From: Intrasporangium_A sp039812505 | Lineage (GTDB): Bacteria > Actinomycetota > Actinomycetes > Actinomycetales > Dermatophilaceae | Direction of reading: 5' to 3' | Length of the DNA: 8,038 nucleotides | Assembly: GCF_039812505.1 (NCBI RefSeq) | Contig: NZ_JBDIAQ010000158.1 | Coordinates: 1 to 8,038 of the forward strand | Shown here: piece after piece, positions 1 through 6,425 of the stretch | Layout of the letters: each line of letters starts with the position of its first letter | Numbering within the stretch: the stretch's first letter is position 1 | The notes under the pieces: generated by a model | Told to the model about the DNA's origin: nothing | Seen by the model: only the letters and a program-made list of their open reading frames with translations | Database searches by the model: none | Program-made: the position numbers and the translations under genes

Positions 1-756
1 GGCAGCGGCCACGTCCGGCCCGGCGCCATCACGCAGGCACACTGCGGGGTCCTGTTCCTGGACGAGACACCCGAGTTCTCCAAGGCCGTGTTGCAGGCCC
101 TGCGCACGCCGATCGAACGGGGGGTCGTCACGATCGCCAGGGCGCAGGAGTCGGTCACCTTCCCGGCCCGCTTCCAGCTGGTCCTTGCCGCCAACCCGTG
201 CCCGTGCGGTAACGGCTGGGGCAAGGGCCTGGACTGCACCTGCTCACCGCTGATGCGGCGCAACTACTTCGCCAGGATCTCCGGCCCGCTGCTGGACCGG
301 GTGGACCTGCAGGTCCACGTGCAGCCGCCCGGGCTCGCCTTGGCCGCCCAGCCGACCGGGGAGCCCAGCAAGGTGGTGGCAGCCCGGGTCGGCGAGGCCA
401 GGGCGGTCCAGCAGGAGCGGTGGTCGGGCGAGCTCCGTGCCGCTCGCGGGCCGGGAGGCGCTCGCGGGCTGGTGGGAGAGCGCGGACGGGAGGGCGTGCA
501 CGGGCTGGAGGGGGTGCGCGGGCTCAATGCCCGGGTACCCGGTTCGGTCCTGCGAGGTGCGCCATGGCGGCTGCCGGGTGCGGACGCGGCCGCCCTCGAC
601 CGGGCGCTCGAGCGGGGCGCCGTGAGCCTGCGCGGCTACGACCGTACGCTGCGGGTCGCGTGGACGATCGCTGACCTGACCGGGCTGCCGCGACCACGAC
701 GCGACACCGTGGAGCTGGCCCTGTCCCTGCGGATGCGGACGGCGGTGGCGGCGTGA
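1..756 (+). CDS. comM: ComM/YifB-family AAA+ ATPase (Mg-chelatase-like), 5'-truncated by the window edge
   Basis: The reading frame is open from base 1 and the true start lies outside the window; 251 C-terminal residues are visible. ComM-type proteins are ring-forming AAA+ helicases that act in branch migration during natural transformation in bacteria where they have been studied. Visible in order: the Walker B strand GVLFLDETPEF (residues 16-26 of the visible part; the family usually has DEL or DEA, so Thr is slightly unusual), the segment SVTFPARFQLVLAANPCPCG (51-70), a second Cys pair at LDCTCSP (78-84), the arginine segment ISGPLLDRVDLQV (93-105), and the C-terminal helical part with SLRGYDRTLRVAWTIADL (209-226). 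A Gly/Arg-rich insert occupies residues 142-174, where relatives have a short linker. The stop overlaps the dprA start (GTGA), implying translational coupling. Family assignment is secure; the role in DNA uptake in this organism is inferred. Confidence 0.93.
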   Translation, partial: GSGHVRPGAITQAHCGVLFLDETPEFSKAVLQALRTPIERGVVTIARAQESVTFPARFQLVLAANPCPCGNGWGKGLDCTCSPLMRRNYFARISGPLLDRVDLQVHVQPPGLALAAQPTGEPSKVVAARVGEARAVQQERWSGELRAARGPGGARGLVGERGREGVHGLEGVRGLNARVPGSVLRGAPWRLPGADAAALDRALERGAVSLRGYDRTLRVAWTIADLTGLPRPRRDTVELALSLRMRTAVAA

Positions 757-1871
757 CCGGCGGGACCAGCGAGCAGTGGAGCGCGGATCGTTGGGCCCGG
801 GCCGCGCTGTCGCGGCTGGCCGAGCCCGGGGACAAGATGGTCCACGCCCTACTGGCCGACGACGGGCCGGTCGGAGCGCTGGCGCGCATCCGGTCGGGAC
901 ACGGTGACCTGCGACGGTTCGCCGAACGGGTCCGCCGCCTCGACGTCCGGCGCGACGTGGCGATCGCCCTCAAGGTCGGGGCCCGGCTCGTGGTTCCCGG
1001 CGACCTCGAGTGGCCCGAGGGGCTGCAGGACCTGCCGGTCCCGCCCTGGTGCCTGTGGGTGCGAGGGCCGGAGCAGCTCGGACCGGCGGTCGAGCGGTCC
1101 GTCGCCGTGGTCGGCGCACGGGCAGCCACCCCCTACGGCGAGACCCAGGCCGCGGAGCTCGCCGCGGCCCTGGCCACGGCAGGGTGGACGGTGGTGTCCG
1201 GGGCCGCCTACGGGATCGACGGCGCGGCCCACCGTGGGGCGCTCGCCGTGGACGGTCGCACCGTGGCGGTGCTGGCCAGTGGCGTCGACCGGGTCTACCC
1301 GGCGGCGCACGCTGCGTTGCTGGGGCGCATCGCGCAGACCGGCTGCATCGTCTCGGAGGTGGCGCCCGGGAGCGCACCGATGGGGTCGCGGTTCCTGTCC
1401 CGCAACCGCCTCATCGCGGCGATGACGAGGGGCACGATCGTCGTCGAGGCGGGGGTCCGCTCCGGCTCCCTGCAGACACTCAACCGGGCGACCGACCTCA
1501 ACCGTCCCGTGGGCGCGGTGCCGGGACCGGTCACCTCGATGACCTCGGCGGGGTGCCACAACGCGATCCGCAACAAGGGGGCAGTGCTGGTCACGAGCGC
1601 CGCAGAGGTGGTCGAGCTGGTCGGTCGGATCGGTGAGGGAGTCCTGGACGAGCCGCGCGGGCCGGTACTGCCTGCGGACGAGCTGGACCCGCACGACGCC
1701 AGGGTGCACGAGTGCCTGCCACGGTGCGGCGGCCTCGACCTGGACGCCCTGCTCAGCGCCACCGCGCTGACCCCGATGGTGGTCCTCGCCGCGTTGGCGC
1801 GGCTCGAGGAGGCCGGGCTGGCGGTCCGCAAGGACGGCCGGTGGCGCAAGATCTCCAGCGCTCGACCCTGA
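753..1871 (+). CDS. dprA: DNA-processing protein DprA (Smf)
   Basis: Complete 372-residue protein starting at GTG, whose last two bases are shared with the comM stop (GTGA overlap). DprA binds incoming single-stranded DNA, protects it and loads RecA during transformation. The Rossmann-like core is clear: VAVVGARAATPYG (117-129), VVSGAAYGIDGAAHRGAL (147-164), VAVLASGVDRVYP (171-183), GSRFLSRNRLIAAM (211-224), IVVEAGVRSGSL (229-240) and the AVPGP...SAGCHNAIRNKGA stretch (255-277). The N-terminal about 85 residues match the helical lead-in common in actinobacterial DprA. The C-terminal segment, about 328-367, is a winged-helix domain (LDALLSATALTPMVVLAALARLEEAGL spans it). No strong Shine-Dalgarno sequence is visible beyond a GGTGG-type purine run inside comM, which fits coupling to comM. 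The gene ends 10 bases from the convergent DUF2469 stop. Confidence 0.96.
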   Translation: MTGGTSEQWSADRWARAALSRLAEPGDKMVHALLADDGPVGALARIRSGHGDLRRFAERVRRLDVRRDVAIALKVGARLVVPGDLEWPEGLQDLPVPPWCLWVRGPEQLGPAVERSVAVVGARAATPYGETQAAELAAALATAGWTVVSGAAYGIDGAAHRGALAVDGRTVAVLASGVDRVYPAAHAALLGRIAQTGCIVSEVAPGSAPMGSRFLSRNRLIAAMTRGTIVVEAGVRSGSLQTLNRATDLNRPVGAVPGPVTSMTSAGCHNAIRNKGAVLVTSAAEVVELVGRIGEGVLDEPRGPVLPADELDPHDARVHECLPRCGGLDLDALLSATALTPMVVLAALARLEEAGLAVRKDGRWRKISSARP

Positions 1872-1885
1872 GCCGGCCTGCTCAG
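1868..1885. terminator. Stem-loop across two convergent stop codons, possible bidirectional terminator
   Basis: CTGAGC (1868-1873) and GCTCAG (1880-1885) form a perfect 6-bp inverted repeat with a 6-base loop CGGCCT. The left arm contains the dprA stop TGA (1869-1871) and the right arm contains the DUF2469 stop (1882-1884, read on the minus strand). It is the only hairpin in the gap between the two convergent genes. The stem is short and no T-run follows on either strand, so intrinsic termination is only a possibility. Confidence 0.4.
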
Positions 1886-2205
1886 CCGCCGAAGTCGCCC
1901 GACTCCGGCATCTTGATGTCCGGCTTCGGCAGCTCCTCGATGTTGACGTCCTTGAACGTCACGACGCGCACGTTCTTCACGAACCGGGCGGGCCGGTAGA
2001 TGTCCCAGACCCAGGCGTCGCTCATCGTCACGTCGAAGAAGACCTCGCCTCCGTCGGTGCGCACCTTCATGTCCACGGAGTTCGCAAGGTAGAATCGCCG
2101 CTCGGTCTCGACGACGTGGGTGAACAGGCCGACGACGTCGCGATACTCCTTGTAGAGCTGCAGCTCCATCTCGGTCTCGTACTTCTCGAGGTCTTCCGAA
2201 CTCAC
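1882..2205 (-). CDS. DUF2469 family protein (conserved actinobacterial protein of unknown function)
   Basis: A 107-residue protein starting at GTG (2205); mature text begins M-SSEDLEKYETEMELQLYK. I chose this start because family members begin with the S-x-EDLEKYE segment and because it falls 7 bases after the rnhB stop; a longer frame reading back into rnhB is open but unlike the family. The conserved body is visible: ELQLYKEYRDVVGLFTHVVE, then ERRFYLANSVDMKVR, then VTMSDAWVWDIYRPARFVKN, ending in an acidic/Pro tail. No signal peptide or membrane segment is seen, so it is probably cytoplasmic. The family is strongly conserved next to rnhB in Actinomycetota, but no function can be read from the sequence. 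A GGGTGAG stretch about 6-12 bases upstream is a weak ribosome binding site. Confidence 0.93.
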   Translation of the reverse strand: MSSEDLEKYETEMELQLYKEYRDVVGLFTHVVETERRFYLANSVDMKVRTDGGEVFFDVTMSDAWVWDIYRPARFVKNVRVVTFKDVNIEELPKPDIKMPESGDFGG

Positions 2206-2212
2206 CGACCAC

Positions 2213-2956
2213 TCACCCGACCGTCGTTCCCGTCGTGGCTCCCCGGTTGGGCGCCATCTGGTCATCATGCCCGACACCGGGCAGCCGCCACGACCTGCGG
2301 TGCAGCTCGCACGGGCCGAGGCGCGCCAGCGCCTCGAGGTGCTCCGGTACCGCATACCCCTTGTTCAGCCGCCAGCCGTATGCCGGGTGCCGGCCTCCCA
2401 GCGCCACCATCAGCTCGTCCCGCTCGACCTTCGCGAGCACGCTGGCGGCCGCGACGGACGAGCATCTCAGGTCGGCCTTGACCATCGTCGTGACCGGTGG
2501 CGTCGCCGGTCCGACCGGCTCGACGAAGGCCAGCAGCCCGACGTCGGTCGGTGCCGTGAGCCAGTCGTGGTTGCCGTCCAGGATGACCAGATCGGGGGTG
2601 ACCTCCAGCGCGGCGAGGGCGCGCAGCCCGGCCAGGCGCAGGGCAGCCATGATGCCCACCTCGTCGATCTCGTCCGGGCCCGAGTGCCCGACCGCGTGGG
2701 CGAGCGCCCAGCCGTGGATGCGCGGCACGAGGCCTCGGCGGGCTCGCTCGGTCAACAGCTTGGAGTCGCGCACCCCGGTCGGAGCGCTGCGGACCGTCTC
2801 GTCGATCACGACGACGCCGACCGTGACCGGGCCGGCGAGCGCGCCGCGCCCGACCTCGTCCATGCCGGCCAGCAGCCGGTGACCCTGGCGCTGCAGCTGC
2901 CGCTCGACGCGCAGGGACGGCTTCTTCGACGGTCCGGGCCGGGCGGGGGGCGGCAT
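2213..2956 (-). CDS. rnhB: Ribonuclease HII
   Basis: A 247-residue protein starting at ATG. RNase HII cuts RNA-DNA hybrids 5' of ribonucleotides embedded in DNA, starting ribonucleotide excision repair. The acidic active site is complete: Asp33 and Glu34 in AGMDEVGRGALAGPV (30-44), Asp127 in LVILDGNH (123-130) and Asp162 in VKADLRCSSVAAASVLAKVERD (159-180, where the metal-binding Asp precedes the conserved Ser/Ala run). DSKLLTERAR (64-73) and YGWRLNKGYAVPEH (193-206) are further family signatures. The N-terminal about 28 residues are basic and Pro-rich, and the last 25 residues form a loose tail; both are outside the conserved fold. It starts 7 bases after the lepB-2 stop and has no obvious Shine-Dalgarno sequence, so it probably depends on read-through from upstream. 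Confidence 0.96.
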   Translation of the reverse strand: MPPPARPGPSKKPSLRVERQLQRQGHRLLAGMDEVGRGALAGPVTVGVVVIDETVRSAPTGVRDSKLLTERARRGLVPRIHGWALAHAVGHSGPDEIDEVGIMAALRLAGLRALAALEVTPDLVILDGNHDWLTAPTDVGLLAFVEPVGPATPPVTTMVKADLRCSSVAAASVLAKVERDELMVALGGRHPAYGWRLNKGYAVPEHLEALARLGPCELHRRSWRLPGVGHDDQMAPNRGATTGTTVG

Positions 2957-2963
2957 GGCGTGC

Positions 2964-3833
2964 TCAGGTCGCCGGCGCCGGCTTGGCCGCCGTGCTCTTC
3001 GCGGGTGCCTTGGGCAGGTCGGTCGGCCGGACCGCGGACGGTGCGGGCACCTTCTCGAAGGTCCGGCTGGGCACGCCGAGCCAGGTCACGTGGTCGATGG
3101 GCCAGACGATGAACAGGGCCCGCCCGACGATCTTGGACATGGGGACCGAGCCGTCCTTGCCGCCCGAGTCGTCGTCGTGGAACCGCGAGTCGGACGAGTC
3201 GGAGCGGTGGTCGCCCATGACCCAGATGCTGTCCGGGGGCACCACGATGTCGAACGGCTGGTCGCTGGGGTGGTCGCCCGGCTTGATGTACGGCTCGGTG
3301 ATCTCGACGCCGTTCACCCTGATCTTGCCCTTGCCGTCGGCCTGGACGTGATCGCCCGGCAGGCCGATGACCCGCTTGATGAGGTGGTTCTCGGAGTCCT
3401 CGGGGAGCAGGCCGACGAAGACGAGCAGCTCGTGGAACGGACCGCCGAGGGTCGAGGGCTGGCTGTACTGCGCGCCCTGGAGCCAGGGGCGGGGCTTGCC
3501 CGGGTCCTCGAAGACCACGACGTCGCCGCGACGCAACTCGAACGGCCCGGGCGTGAGCTTGCTGACGATGACCCGGTCGTCGGGGACCAGCGTGTCCTCC
3601 ATGGAGCCGGAGGGAATGTAGAACGCCTGGAACAGCCACGTCTTGACCACGAAGGACAGCGCCATGGCCAGCACCACGACGATGACGATCTCGCGCAGTC
3701 CGGCCAGCAGGGAGGCCCCGAAGCCGCGCGGGCTCGGTGCCGGGTCCCTTCCCGCGTCGGGGTCCTCGGCGTCGACGCCGGGGCGGCCCGGCGAACCTGC
3801 GTCGGGAGAGCGCTCGGGGTGCTGCGTCGACAT
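2964..3833 (-). CDS. lepB: Type I signal peptidase, second of two tandem paralogues (LepB-2)
   Basis: A 289-residue membrane protease that removes signal peptides from exported proteins at the outer face of the cytoplasmic membrane. A hydrophilic Pro/Asp-rich cytosolic N terminus of about 40 residues precedes one membrane helix (about 48-66, IVIVVVLAMALSFVV). Catalytic Ser77 lies in YIPSGSMEDTL, and catalytic Lys153 in HLIKRVIGLPGD. The box GDHRSDSSDSR (207-217) and the SKIVGRALFIVWP strand (233-245) complete the fold. About 25 residues inserted before the Lys box (around 118-147) and an Ala/Pro/Lys-rich C-terminal tail (about 263-289) are extra to the minimal enzyme. The start ATG shares its A with the lepB-1 stop (TGATG); a GTG one codon earlier is also possible. 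The paralogue upstream differs clearly, so this is not a recent duplication. Confidence 0.95.
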   Translation of the reverse strand: MSTQHPERSPDAGSPGRPGVDAEDPDAGRDPAPSPRGFGASLLAGLREIVIVVVLAMALSFVVKTWLFQAFYIPSGSMEDTLVPDDRVIVSKLTPGPFELRRGDVVVFEDPGKPRPWLQGAQYSQPSTLGGPFHELLVFVGLLPEDSENHLIKRVIGLPGDHVQADGKGKIRVNGVEITEPYIKPGDHPSDQPFDIVVPPDSIWVMGDHRSDSSDSRFHDDDSGGKDGSVPMSKIVGRALFIVWPIDHVTWLGVPSRTFEKVPAPSAVRPTDLPKAPAKSTAAKPAPAT

Positions 3834-4618
3834 CACTGACCGTTCCGTGGGATCGCGGACAAGGGGACTGGCGAGAAGGTACCGATCCGGTCGGGCGGCC
3901 AGTATCGCACCCGAACCTGACCGATGATGTCCCCTCCGGGCACCATGCCGCCACCCGGCGCGCCCAGCTGGGACCGGGAGTCGGCAGAGGCCGAACGGTG
4001 GTCGCCCATGACCCAGAAGCGGTCCGGTGGCAGGGTCACCTCGAAGGTGGTGGCGCTCGGAGGGTCACCGGGATACAGGTACGGCTCGTCCACCGCGACG
4101 TCGTTCACCGTGATCCGGCCGTCGCCCGCGCAGCAACGGACGTGGTCGCCCGGCAGCCCGACGACACGCTTGACGTAGTCGGTGTCGGGCCCTTCGCCGA
4201 CGATGCTGCCCACGGTCCCGATGGCCCGGTCGAGCAGGCCCGAGGTGGGCTCGCCCAGGTGGAACGCGGCCGAGGCGTCGAAGACGACGACGTCACCCCG
4301 CCGTAGGTCGTCGGGTGAGCCGAGGCGGTCGACGAGGATACGGTCGCCGACCTGCAGGGTCGGCTCCATCGAGCCGGTCGGGATCGAGTACGGCACGACG
4401 AGGAAGACCCGCACGAGCACGGCCGCGACGAGGACCACCGCCGGCAGCACGAGCCACCGCAGCCTCCGGTCGCGGGCCCGGCGGCGGGCCGCGCCTCCCC
4501 CGGGGCCGTCGGGGCGCTGCCGCGAGGGCGACGCGGTGGACGTGCCCCGCCCGTCCGCCCCGCCGCCCGGCGACAGGCCGGAGCCCGGCTGCGCCCCGCC
4601 GTGCCGCCCGGAGATCAA
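3833..4618 (-). CDS. lepB: Type I signal peptidase, first of two tandem paralogues (LepB-1)
   Basis: A 261-residue signal peptidase if translation begins at the TTG at 4618, 10 bases after the rplS stop. The only other in-frame starts upstream (GTG at 4708 and 4741) lie inside rplS and add residues unlike the family, so TTG is preferred, although no good Shine-Dalgarno sequence precedes it. About 50 Gly/Pro/Arg-rich residues precede a membrane helix (about 56-76, LVLPAVVLVAAVLVRVFLVV). Catalytic Ser83 lies in SIPTGSMEPTL and catalytic Lys150 in DYVKRVVGLPGDHV. FWVMGDHRSASADSR (202-216) and the IIGQVRVRYWPPDRIG strand (231-246) follow. An adjacent Cys pair (RCCAGDG, around residues 162-163) lies on the predicted extracytoplasmic side. 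The gene runs into lepB-2 by a one-base stop/start overlap. Enzyme identity is secure; the start codon is uncertain. Confidence 0.92.
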   Translation of the reverse strand: MISGRHGGAQPGSGLSPGGGADGRGTSTASPSRQRPDGPGGGAARRRARDRRLRWLVLPAVVLVAAVLVRVFLVVPYSIPTGSMEPTLQVGDRILVDRLGSPDDLRRGDVVVFDASAAFHLGEPTSGLLDRAIGTVGSIVGEGPDTDYVKRVVGLPGDHVRCCAGDGRITVNDVAVDEPYLYPGDPPSATTFEVTLPPDRFWVMGDHRSASADSRSQLGAPGGGMVPGGDIIGQVRVRYWPPDRIGTFSPVPLSAIPRNGQ

Positions 4619-4628
4619 CGAGCCGCTG

Positions 4629-5006
4629 TCACTGGGGCTTGCGAGCCGTCCTGGCCGGCACGTTCTCGCGCTTCTCCTTGATCTTGGCGGCCTTGCCGCG
4701 CAGCCCACGCAGGTAGTACAGCTTCGCCCGCCGCACGTCACCGCGGGTGACGACCTCGATCCGGTCGATGATCGGGGTGTGCAGGGGGAAGGTGCGCTCC
4801 ACGCCGACCCCGAAGGAGACCTTGCGGACCGTGAAGGTCTCGCCGACCCCGCCGCCGTGCCGCCGGATCACGATGCCCTGGAAGACCTGGACCCGTGAGC
4901 GCGTGCCCTCGATGACCTTCACGTGTACCTTCACGGTGTCGCCGGCGCGGAAGTCGGGTACGTCGTCACGCATCGACGCGGCGTTCAGCTCGTCGAACTG
5001 GTGCAT
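4629..5006 (-). CDS. rplS: 50S ribosomal protein bL19
   Basis: A 125-residue protein starting at ATG, about the normal length for L19 with a short C-terminal extension. L19 sits at the interface of the 50S and 30S subunits. The match is nearly continuous: FRAGDTVKVHVKVIEG (19-34), RVQVFQGIVIRRHGGGVGET (38-57), FTVRKVSFGVGVERTFPLHT (58-77), IEVVTRGDVRRAKLYYLRGL (83-102), ending in a Lys/Arg-rich tail that would contact rRNA. The purine run GAGAAAG, about a dozen bases upstream on the minus strand, is the likely ribosome binding site. A second Met at residue 12 is possible but leaves out the conserved N-terminal helix. It heads the run rplS, lepB-1, lepB-2, rnhB, DUF2469 and has its own promoter and leader. 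Confidence 0.98.
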   Translation of the reverse strand: MHQFDELNAASMRDDVPDFRAGDTVKVHVKVIEGTRSRVQVFQGIVIRRHGGGVGETFTVRKVSFGVGVERTFPLHTPIIDRIEVVTRGDVRRAKLYYLRGLRGKAAKIKEKRENVPARTARKPQ

Positions 5007-5141
5007 GGCTGGTTCGCTTTCTCACGGTGCCACGGGTCACCGAGGGATGATCTGCATCGGCGCGTCCGTCGGGCCGCGTCGGCCCGGTCGGTGACCGGGC
5101 CGCACTCCCCCCGTGGCAGGGGCCGTCGAGTCCGGACGCAA
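5007..5141 (-). promoter_or_regulatory. Candidate structured 5' leader of rplS (possible L19 autoregulatory RNA)
   Basis: Read on the minus strand, about 135 bases lie between the predicted transcription start and the rplS ATG and contain nested complementarities. P1: GCGTCCG (5139-5133) pairs with CGGACGC (5068-5062), enclosing the rest. P2: ACTC...CCCC with GGGG...GAGT (5131-5104). P3: GCCCGGT/ACCGGGC, 7 bp with a 5-base loop (5100-5082). P3-alt: GGGCCG/CGGCCC, 6 bp with a 3-base loop (5085-5071); it shares bases 5082-5085 with P3, so the two cannot coexist. P4: CTC-GGTG with CACC-(GT)-GAG (5044-5021); its last arm is the start of the GAGAAAG ribosome binding site. Autoregulatory leaders are known for several ribosomal proteins, L19 among them in some phyla; I cannot say whether this matches a described actinobacterial family. 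Confidence 0.5.
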
Positions 5142-5147
5142 GGCGCA

Positions 5148-5177
5148 ATTCTGCCAGAGGCCGGGCCCGGGCCGAAA
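5148..5177 (-). promoter_or_regulatory. Predicted promoter of rplS
   Basis: On the minus strand TGGCAGAAT (5156-5148) contains an extended -10 (TGG followed by CAGAAT, 4 of 6 matches to TATAAT). It stands out as the least GC-rich spot in the region together with TGATTTCGG just upstream; the -35 at about 5176-5171 (TTCGGC) is weak. A start about 7 bases downstream, near 5141, would place the first RNA base just before the P1 arm of the leader. Confidence 0.5.
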
Positions 5178-5245
5178 TCACGGCGCGCCCGGTCCCGGAG
5201 CGAGCGCCGCCATCCCGGGTCCCGCCCGCACCGACCACCCCGGGC

Positions 5246-6418
5246 TCACCCGATCGCGGCGGGGTCGCGGCGGGCCTCGTGCAGGACCAGTGGCCTGACC
5301 CAGCGACCGTCGCGACGGTGGTAGCCCGCGCGACGGTACGTCCGGGCCCTCCCGGGCGAGGGGCGCGGGTCGTCCACGACCAGCTCGCGTATGCCGCTCA
5401 CCGCGGTCCGCTCGGCCACCTGCAGCAGCTGCCCGGCCAGGGAGTCGTCGGCCACGGGGTCGTCGGCCAGGTCCGGCACCAGCACGGGCGCCGCGACCCG
5501 CAGCGTCCCCCCGTCTTCCTGCAACCGCACCGCCCCCAGCAGCCGGCCGGCCCGGCGAGCCAGCCAGGTCGTGCCGGTCGCCAGGCCCGCACGAAGGCTC
5601 TCCGACGAGGTCGGGCGACCCCGCGCGTGCAGGACGGTGAGCAGCTCGGGCAGGTCCCCCGCGGTCGCGACGCCCAGCTCGACCCGGCCGTCGACGGCGG
5701 ACGGGTGCAGCAGGTCGGGTCGGAGTGCCGCCGTCCGGGTCATCCGCTGCTGGTGCCGCCACCCGGCGATGGCCGCGTGGTCGCCGGAGAGCAGCACGTC
5801 GGGGACCAAGCGGCCACGCCACTGTCGGGGCCGGGTGTAGAGCGGGTACTCGAGCAGCCCGTCCTCATGGGACTCCTCGAGCAGAGACTCCGCGTTGCCG
5901 ACCACACCCGGCACGAGGCGCGCCACGGCCTCGACGATGGCGAGCACGGCCACCTCGCCGCCGCACAGCACGTAGTCGCCCAGGCTCACCACCGAGACGG
6001 GGAGGCCGAGGTCCTCACGGGCGTAGTCGTACACCCGCTCGTCGATGCCCTCGTAGCGGCCGCAGGCGAACGCGAGCCACGGCTCGGCGGCCAGCTCACG
6101 AGCGCGCGCCTGGGTGAACGGGGCCCCGCCGGGTCCGGGCACGACCAGCCGCGGCCCGCCCGGCGTGCTCGCGTCGCGCGTCGCGACGACGTGTCCCAGT
6201 GCCTCGGCCCACGGCTCCGGCTTCATCACCATCCCGGCGCCGCCGCCGTAGGGCGCGTCGTCGACCGTCCGGTGCCGGTCGTGGGTGAAGTCGCGCAGGT
6301 CGTGCACCCGCACGTCCAGCAGCCCGTCCGTGCGCGCCCTGCCGACCAGCGAGAGGTCCAGCGGCGCGAGGTAGTCGGGGAAGATCGACACCACGTCGAT
6401 CCGGAGGGCTGCGGCCAT
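5246..6418 (-). CDS. trmD: tRNA (guanine-37-N1)-methyltransferase TrmD with C-terminal GNAT-like domain
   Basis: A 390-residue protein, against about 230-270 for ordinary TrmD. TrmD uses S-adenosylmethionine to make m1G at position 37 of tRNAs, which prevents +1 frameshifting. Residues 1-240 are TrmD: RIDVVSIFPDYLAPL (6-20), DDAPYGGGAGMVMKPEP (53-69), VVPGPGGAPFTQ (92-103), CGRYEGIDERV (119-129) and SLGDYVLCGGEVAV (145-158) of the knotted SAM site. ESHEDGLLEYPLYTRPRQWRG (182-202) carries the Asp at the position of the catalytic Asp. About 245-377 resembles a GNAT fold: VELGVATAGDLPELLTVL at its start, then SLAGQLLQVAERTAVSGIREL, then the ARTYRRAGYH segment near the end. The acetyl-CoA loop (R/Q-x-x-G-x-G/A) is not intact. 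ATG 6418 was chosen because the predicted -10 covers the alternative ATG at 6427. Confidence is high for TrmD and moderate for the extra domain. Confidence 0.95.
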   Translation of the reverse strand: MAAALRIDVVSIFPDYLAPLDLSLVGRARTDGLLDVRVHDLRDFTHDRHRTVDDAPYGGGAGMVMKPEPWAEALGHVVATRDASTPGGPRLVVPGPGGAPFTQARARELAAEPWLAFACGRYEGIDERVYDYAREDLGLPVSVVSLGDYVLCGGEVAVLAIVEAVARLVPGVVGNAESLLEESHEDGLLEYPLYTRPRQWRGRLVPDVLLSGDHAAIAGWRHQQRMTRTAALRPDLLHPSAVDGRVELGVATAGDLPELLTVLHARGRPTSSESLRAGLATGTTWLARRAGRLLGAVRLQEDGGTLRVAAPVLVPDLADDPVADDSLAGQLLQVAERTAVSGIRELVVDDPRPSPGRARTYRRAGYHRRDGRWVRPLVLHEARRDPAAIG

Positions 6419-6425
6419 GGCGCGC

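Noticed and set aside
16..78. Walker B DET instead of DEL/DEA in ComM as a sign of an inactive ATPase
   Set aside because: The catalytic Asp and Glu are both present; only the neighbouring residue differs.
2206..2355. Longer DUF2469 protein beginning inside rnhB
   Set aside because: Homology starts at S-x-EDLEKYE after the GTG at 2205; the upstream residues are the shadow of RNase HII.
2983..4306. Plus-strand open frames opposite the two lepB genes
   Set aside because: Antisense shadows of two complete, well-matched signal peptidases; the products show biased composition and no domains.
4619..4741. Longer LepB-1 starting inside rplS (GTG at 4741 or 4708)
   Set aside because: The added residues are the out-of-frame shadow of L19, rich in Arg/Cys/Pro and unlike signal peptidases.
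5159..5174. GC palindrome GGCCCGGGCC as a terminator for trmD
   Set aside because: It is a simple C/G run with little loop-forming potential, lies over 70 bases past the stop inside the predicted rplS promoter spacer, and has no following T-run.
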